A stretch of 59,627 nt of DNA. It comes from Bacteroidales bacterium (GTDB lineage Bacteria > Bacteroidota > Bacteroidia > Bacteroidales > UBA932). A model generated the notes under the pieces. It saw nothing but the letters and a program-made list of their open reading frames with translations, was not told the origin of the DNA and made no database searches. Made by a program: the position numbers and the translations under genes. The DNA lies in the NCBI GenBank assembly GCA_017962165.1, contig JAGCVW010000013.1:1-59627 (forward strand), in the 5' to 3' direction. How positions within the stretch are numbered: position 1 is the stretch's first letter; each line of letters opens with the position of its first letter. Positions 25,813-34,937 of the stretch are shown here, in pieces.

Positions 25813-27241
25813 GAATGTGGGCTATGCGTTGCTCGTCAGCGCACTGTTCATGCTTCTCGCTCTGTTCGTCTCGTGGGGGACGCACGACGGAGCGCAGACA
25901 GGCCTTTTCATCAGCTTCCTGATCACCTTCATATCGGGCTTTTTCCCCTTCATTTTCGTCAGGGGAGCCCAGCCGATCACCATCAAGGACGGCTACATGA
26001 TCATCGTGATCTCGTGGCTGCTCTCGTTCATTTTCGGAATGCTGCCGTATGCCCTCTGGGGCGACCCGTTCACCCTGGCCAACGCATGGTTCGAGAGCGT
26101 TTCCGGATTCACGGCCACCGGAGCTACGGTCATCTCCGACGTGGAATCCCTGCCGCCCAGCCTGCTGTTCTGGCGCTCCGCCACCCATTTCATCGGGGGC
26201 TTGGGAGTCACCGTGTTCCTTCTGCTGCTCATCCCGTCCGCGAGCCCCATACGTTCGCGCCTTACCAATATGGAACTGTCCTCGCTCTCGAAATCGGGCT
26301 ATGCTGCCCGTTCCGGCAAGACGGTCTTCATCTTCACATACGTGTATCTGGGCATTTTCGTGCTCTCGAGCGTGAGTTACCTGCTCGCCGGCATGGGCCC
26401 GCTGGATGCCGTGTGCCAGGCCTTCAGCGTCAGTGCGACGGGCGGATTCAGCACCCGCAACGACTCTATCCTGGGCTTCCACTCGACCACGGTCGAGGGC
26501 CTGACGATGCTGTTCATGCTGCTGTCCTCGCTGCATTTCGGCCTGCTGTTCCTTGCGGTGGTTAACCGTTCGCTCAAGCCGCTGAACAGCCCGGTGCTTA
26601 AGTTCTATCTGTGCACGGTTCTGGCCGTTTCGCTCATTACCGGCCTCTCGCTCAGGTTCAGCGGCACCATCCCCACCCTTGGCAGGGCAATGTGGTGCGG
26701 CGCCTTCCAGACTATAAGTACTGTCACGACTACTGGTTTTGCCATCGCAGACAATTCCGCGTTCCCGATGTGGACAAATGTCCTGCTGCTCGGAATGGCG
26801 GTGATGTGCGGCTGCGCGGGATCCACCTCCGGCGGTATCAAGGCCGACCGTGTGTTCATACTTCTCAAGACCATAGGCCGACAGATAGGCAAGACTCTGC
26901 ATCCCAACCTGGTCAACGAAGTCAAGGTGGGGCCGCGCGTCCTCCACGAAGAAGAAGTCACGCAGTATCTCCTGTATATAGCTTTCTACGGACTTGTCCT
27001 CCTGATTTCGACCGTAACAGCCCTCTGTCTCGGTATCGGGGCCGAAAGTGCTTTCTCCGGTTCGGTCTGCTCCCTGGGCAACGTAGGACCGGCAATCGGA
27101 GATATAGGCTCGATGGGCAATTACGGAGCCCTGAGCGGCCCGGCCAAGTTCCTGTTCTCGCTCGACATGTTCTTCGGACGTGTGGAAATCTACCCCATAG
27201 TCGCGGTCATCGCGATGATCTTCGACCGTCACAGGAGGTAG
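25790..27241 (+). CDS. trkH: TrkH family potassium uptake protein
   Basis: Inner-membrane potassium channel subunit. The 483-residue product has about ten membrane helices and four pore loops with recognisable filter segments: SGFTATGATV, VSATGGFSTRND, STVTTTGFA and LGNVGPAIGD. Length is typical. The NAD-binding regulator TrkA that normally gates TrkH is not in this window; the overlapping upstream gene encodes an unrelated HAMP-like protein. The start codon lies within that gene (23-nt overlap); a GTG at 25817 is an alternative start. The helicase gene follows after 1 nt. Confidence 0.92.
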   Translation: MNLKAISRNVGYALLVSALFMLLALFVSWGTHDGAQTGLFISFLITFISGFFPFIFVRGAQPITIKDGYMIIVISWLLSFIFGMLPYALWGDPFTLANAWFESVSGFTATGATVISDVESLPPSLLFWRSATHFIGGLGVTVFLLLLIPSASPIRSRLTNMELSSLSKSGYAARSGKTVFIFTYVYLGIFVLSSVSYLLAGMGPLDAVCQAFSVSATGGFSTRNDSILGFHSTTVEGLTMLFMLLSSLHFGLLFLAVVNRSLKPLNSPVLKFYLCTVLAVSLITGLSLRFSGTIPTLGRAMWCGAFQTISTVTTTGFAIADNSAFPMWTNVLLLGMAVMCGCAGSTSGGIKADRVFILLKTIGRQIGKTLHPNLVNEVKVGPRVLHEEEVTQYLLYIAFYGLVLLISTVTALCLGIGAESAFSGSVCSLGNVGPAIGDIGSMGNYGALSGPAKFLFSLDMFFGRVEIYPIVAVIAMIFDRHRR

Positions 27242-27242
27242 C

Positions 27243-28655
27243 ATGCGCGACAGGGCGGCTTTTCTTTCGGGCGAATTCCTCAAGAATTTCGGTTACGAAC
27301 CTACTTCATGCCAGGAAAACCTTTTCCGCGAGGTGGGTGAGTTCCTGACTTCTGACGAAGGCGACATCATGGTCGTCAACGGCTATGCTGGAACCGGCAA
27401 GACGGCCGCCATGGCCGCGGTAGTCGGCGCGCTACGTTCCCTGGAAGTACCTTCGGTCCTGCTTGCCCCGACCGGCCGCGCGGCCAAAGTCTTTGCGTCT
27501 TTCGCTGGCGCACCGGCTCAGACCATTCACAAGGCAATATACCGCCAGAAGGGCGTAGGAACCGACGGCTTCGGCCAGTTCTCGCTGGCCCCAAACAAAC
27601 TCAAAAGCACGCTGTTCGTAGTAGACGAGGCCTCTCTGATAGGAATCGACGGCGGCGAGGGGCCCGGCATGTTCGGCACGGGGAATCTTCTCGAAGATCT
27701 CGTGGCGTACGTCAGGGCCGGGCTGGACTGCCGCCTGATTCTGGTCGGCGACGCCGCCCAGCTGCCCCCGGTAGGCATGGACGCGAGTCCCGCGCTGTCT
27801 CCGGATTACATGGCCGGCTTCGGAGGTGTGCGTTTTGCCTCCATGACGACCGTTGTGCGCCAGGCTCAGAGTTCCGGTATCCTAATGAACGCGACAGCCC
27901 TGCGCAGCAACCTCGAGGCGGGGAAGCTCTGCCTGAATCTGGGAGGCTATACGGATATCGAGAGGATAGGCGGAGAGGAACTTATCGAAAAGATAGGCTG
28001 GGCCTACGACCACTACGGCGAAGATGAAACCATTATCCTGTGCCGCTCCAACAAAAGGGCTATACGATACAATCTGGGTATACGCGGTACGGTCCAATTC
28101 AAGGAAGAGAGGCTGATCCGCGGCGACAAACTGATGATAGTGAAGAACTGTTACCAGTTCCTGGACGAGGACTCGAAGATGGGCTACATAGCCAATGGCG
28201 ACACTGCCGAGCTCAAGCGCATACGCGGCTATGAAGACCGCTACGGGCTCCATTTCGCAGAGGCCACCCTCCGCTTCCCGGATTACGACGACGAAGAGGT
28301 TACTGCCAAGGTCTGCCTGGATACTCTGGAGTCGGAATCGGCCTCTTTGACTTACGAACAGCAGAATGCCCTCTACCAGGGAGTCAACGAGGACTATTCG
28401 GACATCAAGTCCAAGCAGAAACGTTGGATGGCGGTGCGCGAGGATCCATACTACAACGCCCTTCAGCTCAAATACGCCCAGGCCGTGACCTGCCATAAAT
28501 CCCAGGGCGGCCAGTGGAAGTGCGTGTTCATCGACTGCCCGTTCTGGCAGGATGAACAGACTCCCGATGATCTTAAGTGGCTCTACACGGCACTGACCAG
28601 GGCCGTGGAGAAAGTGTATCTGGTCAATTTCCCCGACAGGTTTTTCGTGAAATGA
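27243..28655 (+). CDS. RecD-like ATP-dependent DNA helicase (SF1B)
   Basis: DNA helicase of the RecD/Pif1 group. The 470-residue product shows Walker A GYAGTGKTAA (about 43-52), Walker B LFVVDEAS, motif III GDAAQLPPVG, motif V AVTCHKSQGGQW, and motif VI YTALTRAVEKVYLV near the C terminus. It lacks the long N-terminal region of RecD2. No recB/recC neighbours exist, but addAB lies elsewhere in this window. Its TGA overlaps the ATG of the following peptidase gene (ATGA). Confidence 0.88.
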   Translation: MRDRAAFLSGEFLKNFGYEPTSCQENLFREVGEFLTSDEGDIMVVNGYAGTGKTAAMAAVVGALRSLEVPSVLLAPTGRAAKVFASFAGAPAQTIHKAIYRQKGVGTDGFGQFSLAPNKLKSTLFVVDEASLIGIDGGEGPGMFGTGNLLEDLVAYVRAGLDCRLILVGDAAQLPPVGMDASPALSPDYMAGFGGVRFASMTTVVRQAQSSGILMNATALRSNLEAGKLCLNLGGYTDIERIGGEELIEKIGWAYDHYGEDETIILCRSNKRAIRYNLGIRGTVQFKEERLIRGDKLMIVKNCYQFLDEDSKMGYIANGDTAELKRIRGYEDRYGLHFAEATLRFPDYDDEEVTAKVCLDTLESESASLTYEQQNALYQGVNEDYSDIKSKQKRWMAVREDPYYNALQLKYAQAVTCHKSQGGQWKCVFIDCPFWQDEQTPDDLKWLYTALTRAVEKVYLVNFPDRFFVK

Positions 28656-30469
28656 AACGTATTACAATACTGCTGGTTTGCATAGCGCTCTGCGCCGGCC
28701 TTCACGCTGAGGAAGTCAATCCGACTCCTTCTCCCGATTCCACCTATATCGCATATACGTCCGGAGGTGATCTTTACGTACGCTCCGCAGCCGGAGGGGA
28801 GGTCCTGCGCCTGACGAATGACGGCAGCGATGTGATCCTGAACGGTTATGCCTCATGGGTCTACTATGAAGAGATATTCGGCCGGCCCTCACGCTACAGG
28901 GCCTTCTGGTGGAGTCCGGATTCGCGCAAACTGGCATTCTACCGTTTCGACAACTCGGTGGTGGAGATGTTTCCCATCTATTCGCCTTACGGGTCCAAGG
29001 GAGGCAGCCTGAGCGAGACTCGCTATCCGCTGGCCGGCGATCTGAACCCTAAGGTGCGTATAGGAATCGTCGACCTTGAATCGCCCGACAGGATAGTCTG
29101 GGCCGATTTTGACGAGGATGACGACCAGTATTTCGGCACCCCTTTCTGGGGCGCCGACAGCAGGAAACTGTTCGTCCAGAGGGAGCCGAGGGTCCAGCAG
29201 GAACTTGAACTGTTCGCAGTAGACGCTGCGTCTGGTTCAAAGACTTCAATCTATCGTGAGACCTGCCCCACATGGCTGGACTGGATGCAGGACATGCTCT
29301 TCACTAAGGACGGTCTTTACATGGCCAGGGCTTTCGAAACGGGCTGGCAGCAGATTTATTTCCTGTCCTACGACGGAAAGGTCCTCAGGCGCCTGACTTC
29401 CGGGGTTAACTGGAGAATAGGGTTGCTGGCTGTGGATTCAGGGACAGTTTATTTCACTTCATACCGCGATTCCGATGTCCATCCCTGCCTCTATTCCGTC
29501 GATCGTAAGGGCCGTCAGAAGTTGCTCTCCGATCCCGGCTACGCAGTGAGCGTGGCGGATCTGGACCTGAGCAGAAAGCAAGCGAAAGTCTATTATTCCG
29601 ATATCAATTCGGACTGGATGCCGTATACCGTCGATCTTCGCAAGGCTCGGTCTGTGCCGGACGCCCCCGCCCCTTCAAAGGTGGAAGGCCCACATTTCGA
29701 CATAGTCTACGCCGAAATGTCCGACGGGCAGAAAGTGCCTGCCGCGATAGCCCTGCCGCGCGATTTCGACTCTTCGAAGCAGTATCCCGTGGTGATGGAA
29801 ATATACGGAGGCCCCGACAATCCCTATGTCAGGGATTCAAAACGCAGGGCAAGCCCTATGGTGCGCTGGTTCTGGGAAACGGGCGTCATCCGGGCAATCG
29901 TCGATACCCGCGCCGCCGGCCACAATGGCCGCAAGGGCACGGACCTCGTTTACCGCGATGTGGTGAGCGTGCCGGTCGAAGATGCCTGCACCTGGGCCCG
30001 CTGGCTAGGGGCGCTTCCATATGTGGACGCATCCCGGATAGGCGTAGAGGGCTTTTCTTTCGGAGGCACGATGACCGCTATGCTGGTAATGAACCATCCT
30101 GAACTGTTCCGCTGCGGAGTCGCCGGCGGGGGAGTCTACGACTGGGAACTCTACGACAGCCATTATACCGAAAGGTTCATGGACACTCCCCAGCGCAACC
30201 CTGAAGGCTATGCCAGGGCGCGCGTGCTGAACTATGTCCGCAACTACGACCCTGCGCGCTCCCGTCTCAAGCTGACCCACGGGACGGGCGACGACAACGT
30301 CCATCTTCAGAACACCCTGCTGCTTGTGGATTCGCTCCAAAGGAACGGCAAGCAGTTCGACCTGATGCTCTATCCCGACGGCATGCACGGCTACCGCTCA
30401 GAGCAGGCCCTCCACGACAACGAAGCAGACAGGGAATTCTGGATCAGGAATCTCTCTTTGCAGCAATAA
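28652..30469 (+). CDS. S9B dipeptidyl peptidase IV-like protein
   Basis: Secreted serine peptidase cutting dipeptides, often X-Pro, from peptide N termini. I start it at ATG 28652, which overlaps the helicase stop and begins a clean signal peptide (about 1-19); the longer frame from 28577 would begin inside the helicase. The 605-residue product has a beta-propeller (about 30-350) and an alpha/beta-hydrolase domain with Ser in GFSFGG (near 466), Asp in GTGDDNVH (near 547) and His in GMHGYR (near 578). It is somewhat short for DPP-IV (about 720). Its last 26 nt overlap the convergent methyltransferase gene. Confidence 0.88.
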   Translation: MKRITILLVCIALCAGLHAEEVNPTPSPDSTYIAYTSGGDLYVRSAAGGEVLRLTNDGSDVILNGYASWVYYEEIFGRPSRYRAFWWSPDSRKLAFYRFDNSVVEMFPIYSPYGSKGGSLSETRYPLAGDLNPKVRIGIVDLESPDRIVWADFDEDDDQYFGTPFWGADSRKLFVQREPRVQQELELFAVDAASGSKTSIYRETCPTWLDWMQDMLFTKDGLYMARAFETGWQQIYFLSYDGKVLRRLTSGVNWRIGLLAVDSGTVYFTSYRDSDVHPCLYSVDRKGRQKLLSDPGYAVSVADLDLSRKQAKVYYSDINSDWMPYTVDLRKARSVPDAPAPSKVEGPHFDIVYAEMSDGQKVPAAIALPRDFDSSKQYPVVMEIYGGPDNPYVRDSKRRASPMVRWFWETGVIRAIVDTRAAGHNGRKGTDLVYRDVVSVPVEDACTWARWLGALPYVDASRIGVEGFSFGGTMTAMLVMNHPELFRCGVAGGGVYDWELYDSHYTERFMDTPQRNPEGYARARVLNYVRNYDPARSRLKLTHGTGDDNVHLQNTLLLVDSLQRNGKQFDLMLYPDGMHGYRSEQALHDNEADREFWIRNLSLQQ

Positions 30470-31550
30470 GCCTGCGAACCGGCCCCTCAGGGAGGTCAAG
30501 CGCCACCCCGAAAATGTGGATGTCCGCGTCCGGGCGGACTTTCAGACGCGAGCGCAGCTCGTCCGAGCTCATGGGCACATTGCGGGCCGAGACCTCTGCG
30601 AACGGGTATTTGGAGGCACACTCCTTCATGCCGGCGCGGCCCCAGTCGAACACGTCCAGGATGGTGTAATATTTCCCGAACGCCTCCTTTGTCTCCGCAA
30701 TATAGAGGTGTGTGAATCGGGCCAGTTTTGTAAGTCCATAGCGAACGCAGGGGAGTTTGAACGCTCCGGCTTTGGTGATGGCAGGATCGGGCTCAAACAG
30801 CAGTTTGCCGCGGAGTCCAGCCTCATCCCGGGGGCAGACCGCCAGCGCGCTGAGTTCCTCCTCCGGAGTGAATTCAAGCCTGTCCCGCAGGTCGGTGGCG
30901 ACGATCCTTACGTTCCGGTTGGGCTCGCGGGTGAGAAGGAGCAGCAGTTCCTTTACTTCGCCGCCCGAGCTGACGACATGTAACTCCTTGAGATTCGGGC
31001 TGAAGCGCTCGCGCAGCATGGTCAGGTCAGCCATGGGCGAGAGCTTAACAAGAAGCAGGGGAGCCTTCCCGAGCAAAGCCGGGAGCAGCCCGAGTACGTC
31101 CGGCCTGCAGTCTTCTACCAGGAAGACCTTCTTTCCGGCGCCGTCCCGTCGCGACGGGTCCATGTAGATTGCATCCACCGGAGGCAGGCTTTCCAGCATT
31201 TCGGCGGCGTCCTGCGAACTGAATTCGACATTGCTCACGCCCAATTTGCCGAAATTGTGCCGCACGGCCGCCGAGAGTTCCGCGTTCAGTTCGTTGTGGT
31301 AAACCCTGACGGCCTTCTGCGCGAAAGCCCAGCTGTCCACGCCGAGGCCGCCGGTAAGGTCCGCGACTGTCTTGCAGCCATTCAGAAGCTTGGCCTTATA
31401 TTGGGCAGTAGCGGCCGAAGAACACTGCTCGGAAGCCAGTCTGGACGGCACAGTCAATTCTATGCCCGCCCATTCCGGCACCTTGGCCAGCACTTTCTCT
31501 GTCGCTTCCCTCCGCTCCGCGGCAATTATTTCCGCAAAGGATTGTTTCAT
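30444..31550 (-). CDS. Class I SAM-dependent methyltransferase, THUMP-like domain
   Basis: Probable RNA or protein methyltransferase; target unknown. The start is ATG 31550, 6 nt after a -7 box (31563-31556), giving 368 residues; an upstream ATG at 31610 lies before the promoter and inside a palindrome. The SAM-binding motif is VADLTGGLGVDSWAFA, followed by VEFSSQDAAEML and the catalytic-region motif IYMDPSRRD. The C-terminal part fits the THUMP-like domain found with such enzymes in Bacteroidetes. The mRNA is likely leaderless or nearly so. The 3' end overlaps the convergent DPP-IV gene by 26 nt. Confidence 0.8.
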   Translation of the reverse strand: MKQSFAEIIAAERREATEKVLAKVPEWAGIELTVPSRLASEQCSSAATAQYKAKLLNGCKTVADLTGGLGVDSWAFAQKAVRVYHNELNAELSAAVRHNFGKLGVSNVEFSSQDAAEMLESLPPVDAIYMDPSRRDGAGKKVFLVEDCRPDVLGLLPALLGKAPLLLVKLSPMADLTMLRERFSPNLKELHVVSSGGEVKELLLLLTREPNRNVRIVATDLRDRLEFTPEEELSALAVCPRDEAGLRGKLLFEPDPAITKAGAFKLPCVRYGLTKLARFTHLYIAETKEAFGKYYTILDVFDWGRAGMKECASKYPFAEVSARNVPMSSDELRSRLKVRPDADIHIFGVALDLPEGPVRRLIAAKRDS

Positions 31551-31555
31551 CTTCG

Positions 31556-31563
31556 CAAAAATA
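31556..31563 (-). promoter_or_regulatory. -7 box of the methyltransferase gene
   Basis: The minus strand reads TATTTTTG, matching TAnnTTTG; its final G is 6 nt before the A of ATG 31550. No TTTG is present at -33. Confidence 0.6.
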
Positions 31564-31585
31564 CAAAAAACAACCGGAACCTCGA

Positions 31586-31756
31586 CGCCTTCGGACGGGA
31601 TATCCCCCACGGGGGGCTCAGTCGCTTCGCTCCTTCGTACCCTTCCATCCTATCCTGCGTCATCGCTGCGCGATAACTTGTCTAGGACGGACACCTACCC
31701 TCTTCCCGTGGACCGGGGTGGCCACGCCCCCGTGGGGGACATCCCGTCCGAAGGCG
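31586..31756. repeat. Foldback element with 30-bp arms
   Basis: Arms 31586-31615 and 31727-31756 are reverse complements at 29 of 30 positions. The 111-nt centre holds CGCTTCGCTC (31623-31632), a small palindrome ATCGCTGCGCGAT, and a 26-nt core (31703-31728) that recurs at 45605-45630. It sits between a divergent methyltransferase and phosphohexomutase, so it is not simply a terminator. No transposase and no clear target-site duplication are seen. Confidence 0.85.
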
Positions 31757-31795
31757 CAGAAATGAAAAAAAGATATACAGTTCACAAAAAAATTG

Positions 31796-31803
31796 TAAAT
31801 TTG
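31796..31803 (+). promoter_or_regulatory. -7 box of the phosphohexomutase gene
   Basis: TAAATTTG lies 30 nt before the ATG at 31833, just right of the foldback element. No TTTG is found at -33. Confidence 0.6.
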
Positions 31804-31832
31804 AAAGAAAGAAACTAAAACCACATAACGAT

Positions 31833-33494
31833 ATGTCTGATTACAAGTCTGTCGCGCAGTCGTGGCTCTCGCAAGAGTTCGACGAGCAAACCCGCAATGA
31901 AGTTAAGGAACTGATGGCCGGCGACCCTGTCGCCCTCGAAGACGCTTTCTACCGCAATCTTGAATTCGGTACGGGCGGCCTTCGCGGCATCATGGGCGCA
32001 GGAACCAACCGAATGAACAAGTACACGGTCGGTATGGCTACCCAGGGCCTTGCGAACTACATTCTGGCCAATGTGAAGGGAGAAGACATCAAAGTCTGCA
32101 TCTCCTTCGACAGCCGTAACCACAGCCGTGAATTCGCCCGCATTACAGCGGACGTCCTGAGCGCAAACGGCCTCCATGTATTCCTGTTCGACGACATCCG
32201 CCCGACTCCGGAACTCAGCTACAGCATACGCCTCAAAGGGGCTACCGCCGGCGTGATGGTGACTGCTTCGCACAATCCGAAGGAGTACAACGGTTACAAG
32301 GTCTTCTGGTCCGACGGCGGGCAGATTACTTCGCCGGTAGACAAGGATATAGTAGCCGAGGTGGCTAAGATTACCTCTCCTTCGCAGGTGAAGTTCGTTC
32401 CCGGCGCAGGAGCGGGGAAGATCGAGATGATGGGCGCCGCAGAGGATGAATGCTACCTTCGCGACATCCTCTCGCTGACCCTCAGCAAGGATATCTGCCG
32501 CAAGCACTCCGGCTTCAAGTTCGTCTATACGCCGCTCCACGGCTGCGGTGTAAGGCTCGTGCCCGAGACTCTCAGGCGCCTGGGCTTCGAGAATGTCATC
32601 CATGTCCCCGAGCAGGACGTCAGCGACGGAAATTTCCCGACCGTGATGTCCCCGAATCCGGAAGAACCGTCGGCCCTTAAGATGGCTATCGCCAAGGCCG
32701 ACGAGACCGGGGCTGATATCGTCATCGCCACCGATCCTGATGCAGACCGCATGGGCATAGCCGTACGTGATCCCGAAGGGAAGATGGTGCTGTTCAACGG
32801 TAACCAGACCGCATCCCTGATGACTTACTACATCCTGAACCGCCGCAGGGAACTGGGCCTCCAGAAACCCGGCCAGTATGTGGTGAAGACCATAGTTACG
32901 ACCGAGCTCATAAGGGAGATCTGCGAGGGCTTCGGAATTCCGGTTTACAACGTCCTGACCGGCTTCAAGTACATTGCAGAGGTCGTAAAGCGCAACGAAA
33001 AGGACGGCGAATTCATCTGCGGCGGCGAAGAGAGCTACGGCTTCAACGTGGGCCAGTTCGTCCGCGACAAGGACGCGCAGATCGCTTCCGCGATGGTGGC
33101 TGAAGCAGCAGCATGGGCAGCCGAGCAGGGTCTGACACTCTACCAGCTCATGCAGAAAATATACAAGGAGTACGGCTACCGAAAGGAGGGCCTGGTCTCA
33201 GTTGTCCGCAAGGGCAAGTCCGGCGCTGAAGAGATCGCCGCTATCATGGCCGGCCTGAGGGCCAATCCTCCCAAGGAACTGTGCGGAAGTCTGGTCACTA
33301 AGGTCATTGACTACCTGGAGCCGGAAAAGACGGGCCAACCGAAGTCAAACGTCCTTCAGTTCTTCGATGAAGCGGGAGATGTCGTCAGTGTACGCCCGTC
33401 CGGCACTGAACCGAAGATCAAGTTCTATTTCGGAGCTAAGGGCAACGATGCAGACGAGAAGATAGCGGCCCTGAAGGCGCAGTTCTGCAGCTAG
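31833..33494 (+). CDS. Phosphoglucomutase/phosphomannomutase (alpha-D-phosphohexomutase)
   Basis: Interconverts hexose 1- and 6-phosphates for cell-wall and glycan precursors. The 553-residue product has the four family loops: phosphoserine loop TASHNPKEYNGYK (Ser near 145), metal loop DPDADRMG (near 300), sugar loop GGEESYGF, and phosphate-binding loop RPSGTEPKIKFY near the C terminus. The length fits the larger PGM/PMM type, not GlmM, which is encoded separately at 51147. Its TAG shares CTAG with the convergent nth stop. Confidence 0.9.
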   Translation: MSDYKSVAQSWLSQEFDEQTRNEVKELMAGDPVALEDAFYRNLEFGTGGLRGIMGAGTNRMNKYTVGMATQGLANYILANVKGEDIKVCISFDSRNHSREFARITADVLSANGLHVFLFDDIRPTPELSYSIRLKGATAGVMVTASHNPKEYNGYKVFWSDGGQITSPVDKDIVAEVAKITSPSQVKFVPGAGAGKIEMMGAAEDECYLRDILSLTLSKDICRKHSGFKFVYTPLHGCGVRLVPETLRRLGFENVIHVPEQDVSDGNFPTVMSPNPEEPSALKMAIAKADETGADIVIATDPDADRMGIAVRDPEGKMVLFNGNQTASLMTYYILNRRRELGLQKPGQYVVKTIVTTELIREICEGFGIPVYNVLTGFKYIAEVVKRNEKDGEFICGGEESYGFNVGQFVRDKDAQIASAMVAEAAAWAAEQGLTLYQLMQKIYKEYGYRKEGLVSVVRKGKSGAEEIAAIMAGLRANPPKELCGSLVTKVIDYLEPEKTGQPKSNVLQFFDEAGDVVSVRPSGTEPKIKFYFGAKGNDADEKIAALKAQFCS

Positions 33495-34123
33495 AACTTA
33501 CCGTAAGATTTGCACCACTCTTTCAGTGCGCACTCTCCGCAACGGGGGGTGCGTGCGGTGCATATATAGCGGCCGTGGAGAATCAGCCAGTGGTGTGCGA
33601 CGGGCCTCAGGTCTTCGGCTATGTGGCCTTCCAGGTCGCGTTCCACGGCTTCCGGGGTCTTCCCATCCGACAGACCAAGTCTGTGCGATACCCTGAAAAC
33701 ATGGGTGTCGACGGCTATGACGGGTTTGTCGTAGACGATTGAGGCGACTACGTTCGCGGTTTTACGGCCCACTCCGGGAAGGGCCATGAGCTCGTCGATG
33801 TCGGAAGGAACAGAGCCGCCGTGGACTTCCAGCAGTTTGCGGGCCATGCCGACAAGGTGGGCGGCCTTGGAATTCGGATAGGAGACGGACTTGATGAGCT
33901 GGTAGACTTCGCCCGGTTCGGCGGCGGCCAGCGCTTCTACGGTAGGAAAACGCTCGAACAGCGCGGGGGTGACCATGTTCACCCGCTTGTCCGTGCACTG
34001 GGCCGACAGGACTACTGCGCAGATGAGCTGGAAAGGGGAGTCGAAGTCTAGTTCCGACTGCGCTTCCGGCCTGTTCTCGGCGAACCAGCGAACTATCTGC
34101 TCGTAGCGGGCTTTGCGCGTCAT
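33491..34123 (-). CDS. nth: Endonuclease III
   Basis: Base-excision repair DNA glycosylase/AP lyase for oxidised pyrimidines. The 210-residue product has the helix-hairpin-helix LPGVGRKTANVV with the catalytic Lys, the catalytic Asp in VDTHVFRV, and a C-terminal iron-sulfur Cys set in CTARTPRCGECALKEWC. Length is normal. Its ATG overlaps the ftsE stop by 4 nt, so it is translated from the ftsE-nth transcript. Confidence 0.94.
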   Translation of the reverse strand: MTRKARYEQIVRWFAENRPEAQSELDFDSPFQLICAVVLSAQCTDKRVNMVTPALFERFPTVEALAAAEPGEVYQLIKSVSYPNSKAAHLVGMARKLLEVHGGSVPSDIDELMALPGVGRKTANVVASIVYDKPVIAVDTHVFRVSHRLGLSDGKTPEAVERDLEGHIAEDLRPVAHHWLILHGRYICTARTPRCGECALKEWCKSYGKF

Positions 34124-34839
34124 ATCGTAATGCTCAGGTCGATAACCTCGCCGGGGCTCTTGAGCTCGCGGCAGCGCTCGTCGGCGCAGACGAAGACCCT
34201 GCCGGGGTAGTTCTCGAAAATATGGCGGTCGTGGGTGACTATGACCACCGCAGTCCCTTCGGATTCATTGATCTTTTGGAAGAGTTTCATGATTCCGCCG
34301 GCGGTCTCGGCGTCGAGGTTGCCCGTGGGTTCGTCGGCCAGGATCACCTCGGGCCTGTTGAGGATGGCGCGCGCGATTGCGATGCGCTGCTGCTCGCCGC
34401 CCGAAAGCTGGTGGGGCATTTTGTGGTCCTTGGTCTCCATGCCCACTGCTTCGAGGACTTCGGATATGCGTTTCTCGATAGCGGAAGTGTCCTTCCAACC
34501 GGTGGCCTTGAGGACGAACTCCAGGTTGTCGTGGACGCTCCTGTCTGTCAGGAGCATGAAATCCTGGAATACGACGCCGCACTTACGGCGCAGGGCGGGG
34601 ATGTCCCTGGACCTGATGTTGTGGACCCTGAAGCCGCATACCTCGCAGCGGCCTTCCTCCAGGGGGTATTCGGCTATGAAGGTCTTGATTATGGAGGTCT
34701 TTCCGGATCCCACTTTGCCTACTATGTAGACGAAATCGCCGGGGTAGATTTCCATGTCGACATCGTAGAGGACGGTGTCTTCTCCTCCCTTAATGTGGGC
34801 TTTCCTGAGAGAGATCAGGGGTTCCTTGTCCTGGGCCAT
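34120..34839 (-). CDS. ftsE: FtsE-like ABC ATP-binding protein
   Basis: ATPase that with FtsX couples cell division to activation of wall hydrolases. The start is ATG 34839 (MAQDKEPLISL), downstream of the promoter at 34879-34872; the longer frame to 34911 crosses that promoter. The 239-residue product has Walker A GKVGSGKTS, Q-loop VFQDFMLL, signature LSGGEQQR, Walker B VILADEP, and the FtsE-like DEPTGNLD. Walker A has VGSGKT where ligand importers often have NGAGKS. No ftsX is adjacent; nth follows instead. A LolD-like role is the main alternative. Confidence 0.82.
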   Translation of the reverse strand: MAQDKEPLISLRKAHIKGGEDTVLYDVDMEIYPGDFVYIVGKVGSGKTSIIKTFIAEYPLEEGRCEVCGFRVHNIRSRDIPALRRKCGVVFQDFMLLTDRSVHDNLEFVLKATGWKDTSAIEKRISEVLEAVGMETKDHKMPHQLSGGEQQRIAIARAILNRPEVILADEPTGNLDAETAGGIMKLFQKINESEGTAVVIVTHDRHIFENYPGRVFVCADERCRELKSPGEVIDLSITI

Positions 34840-34871
34840 CAAAAAATTGAATTTTTTGTAGTGAAACACTA

Positions 34872-34879
34872 CAAATATA
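34872..34879 (-). promoter_or_regulatory. -7 box of ftsE-nth
   Basis: The minus strand reads TATATTTG, 33 nt before ATG 34839. It lies only 13 nt from the divergent box at 34893, so the two polymerases would compete for the same DNA. Confidence 0.6.
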
Positions 34880-34892
34880 GCGAGATTTTTAG

Positions 34893-34900
34893 TAAATTTG
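34893..34900 (+). promoter_or_regulatory. -7 box of the TPR protein gene
   Basis: TAAATTTG lies 38 nt before ATG 34938. It is back to back with the ftsE box. Confidence 0.6.
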
Positions 34901-34937
34901 TAAGATTGCAAACGATAATAAAAATTAACTCAAACAT

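Noticed and set aside
31551-31610. Upstream start of the methyltransferase gene
   Set aside because: ATG 31610 lies inside the foldback arm and upstream of the -7 box, so it would not be on the mRNA.
31586-31756. Insertion sequence or MITE
   Set aside because: Terminal inverted arms are present, but no transposase gene and no clear target-site duplication were found, so mobility is not claimed.
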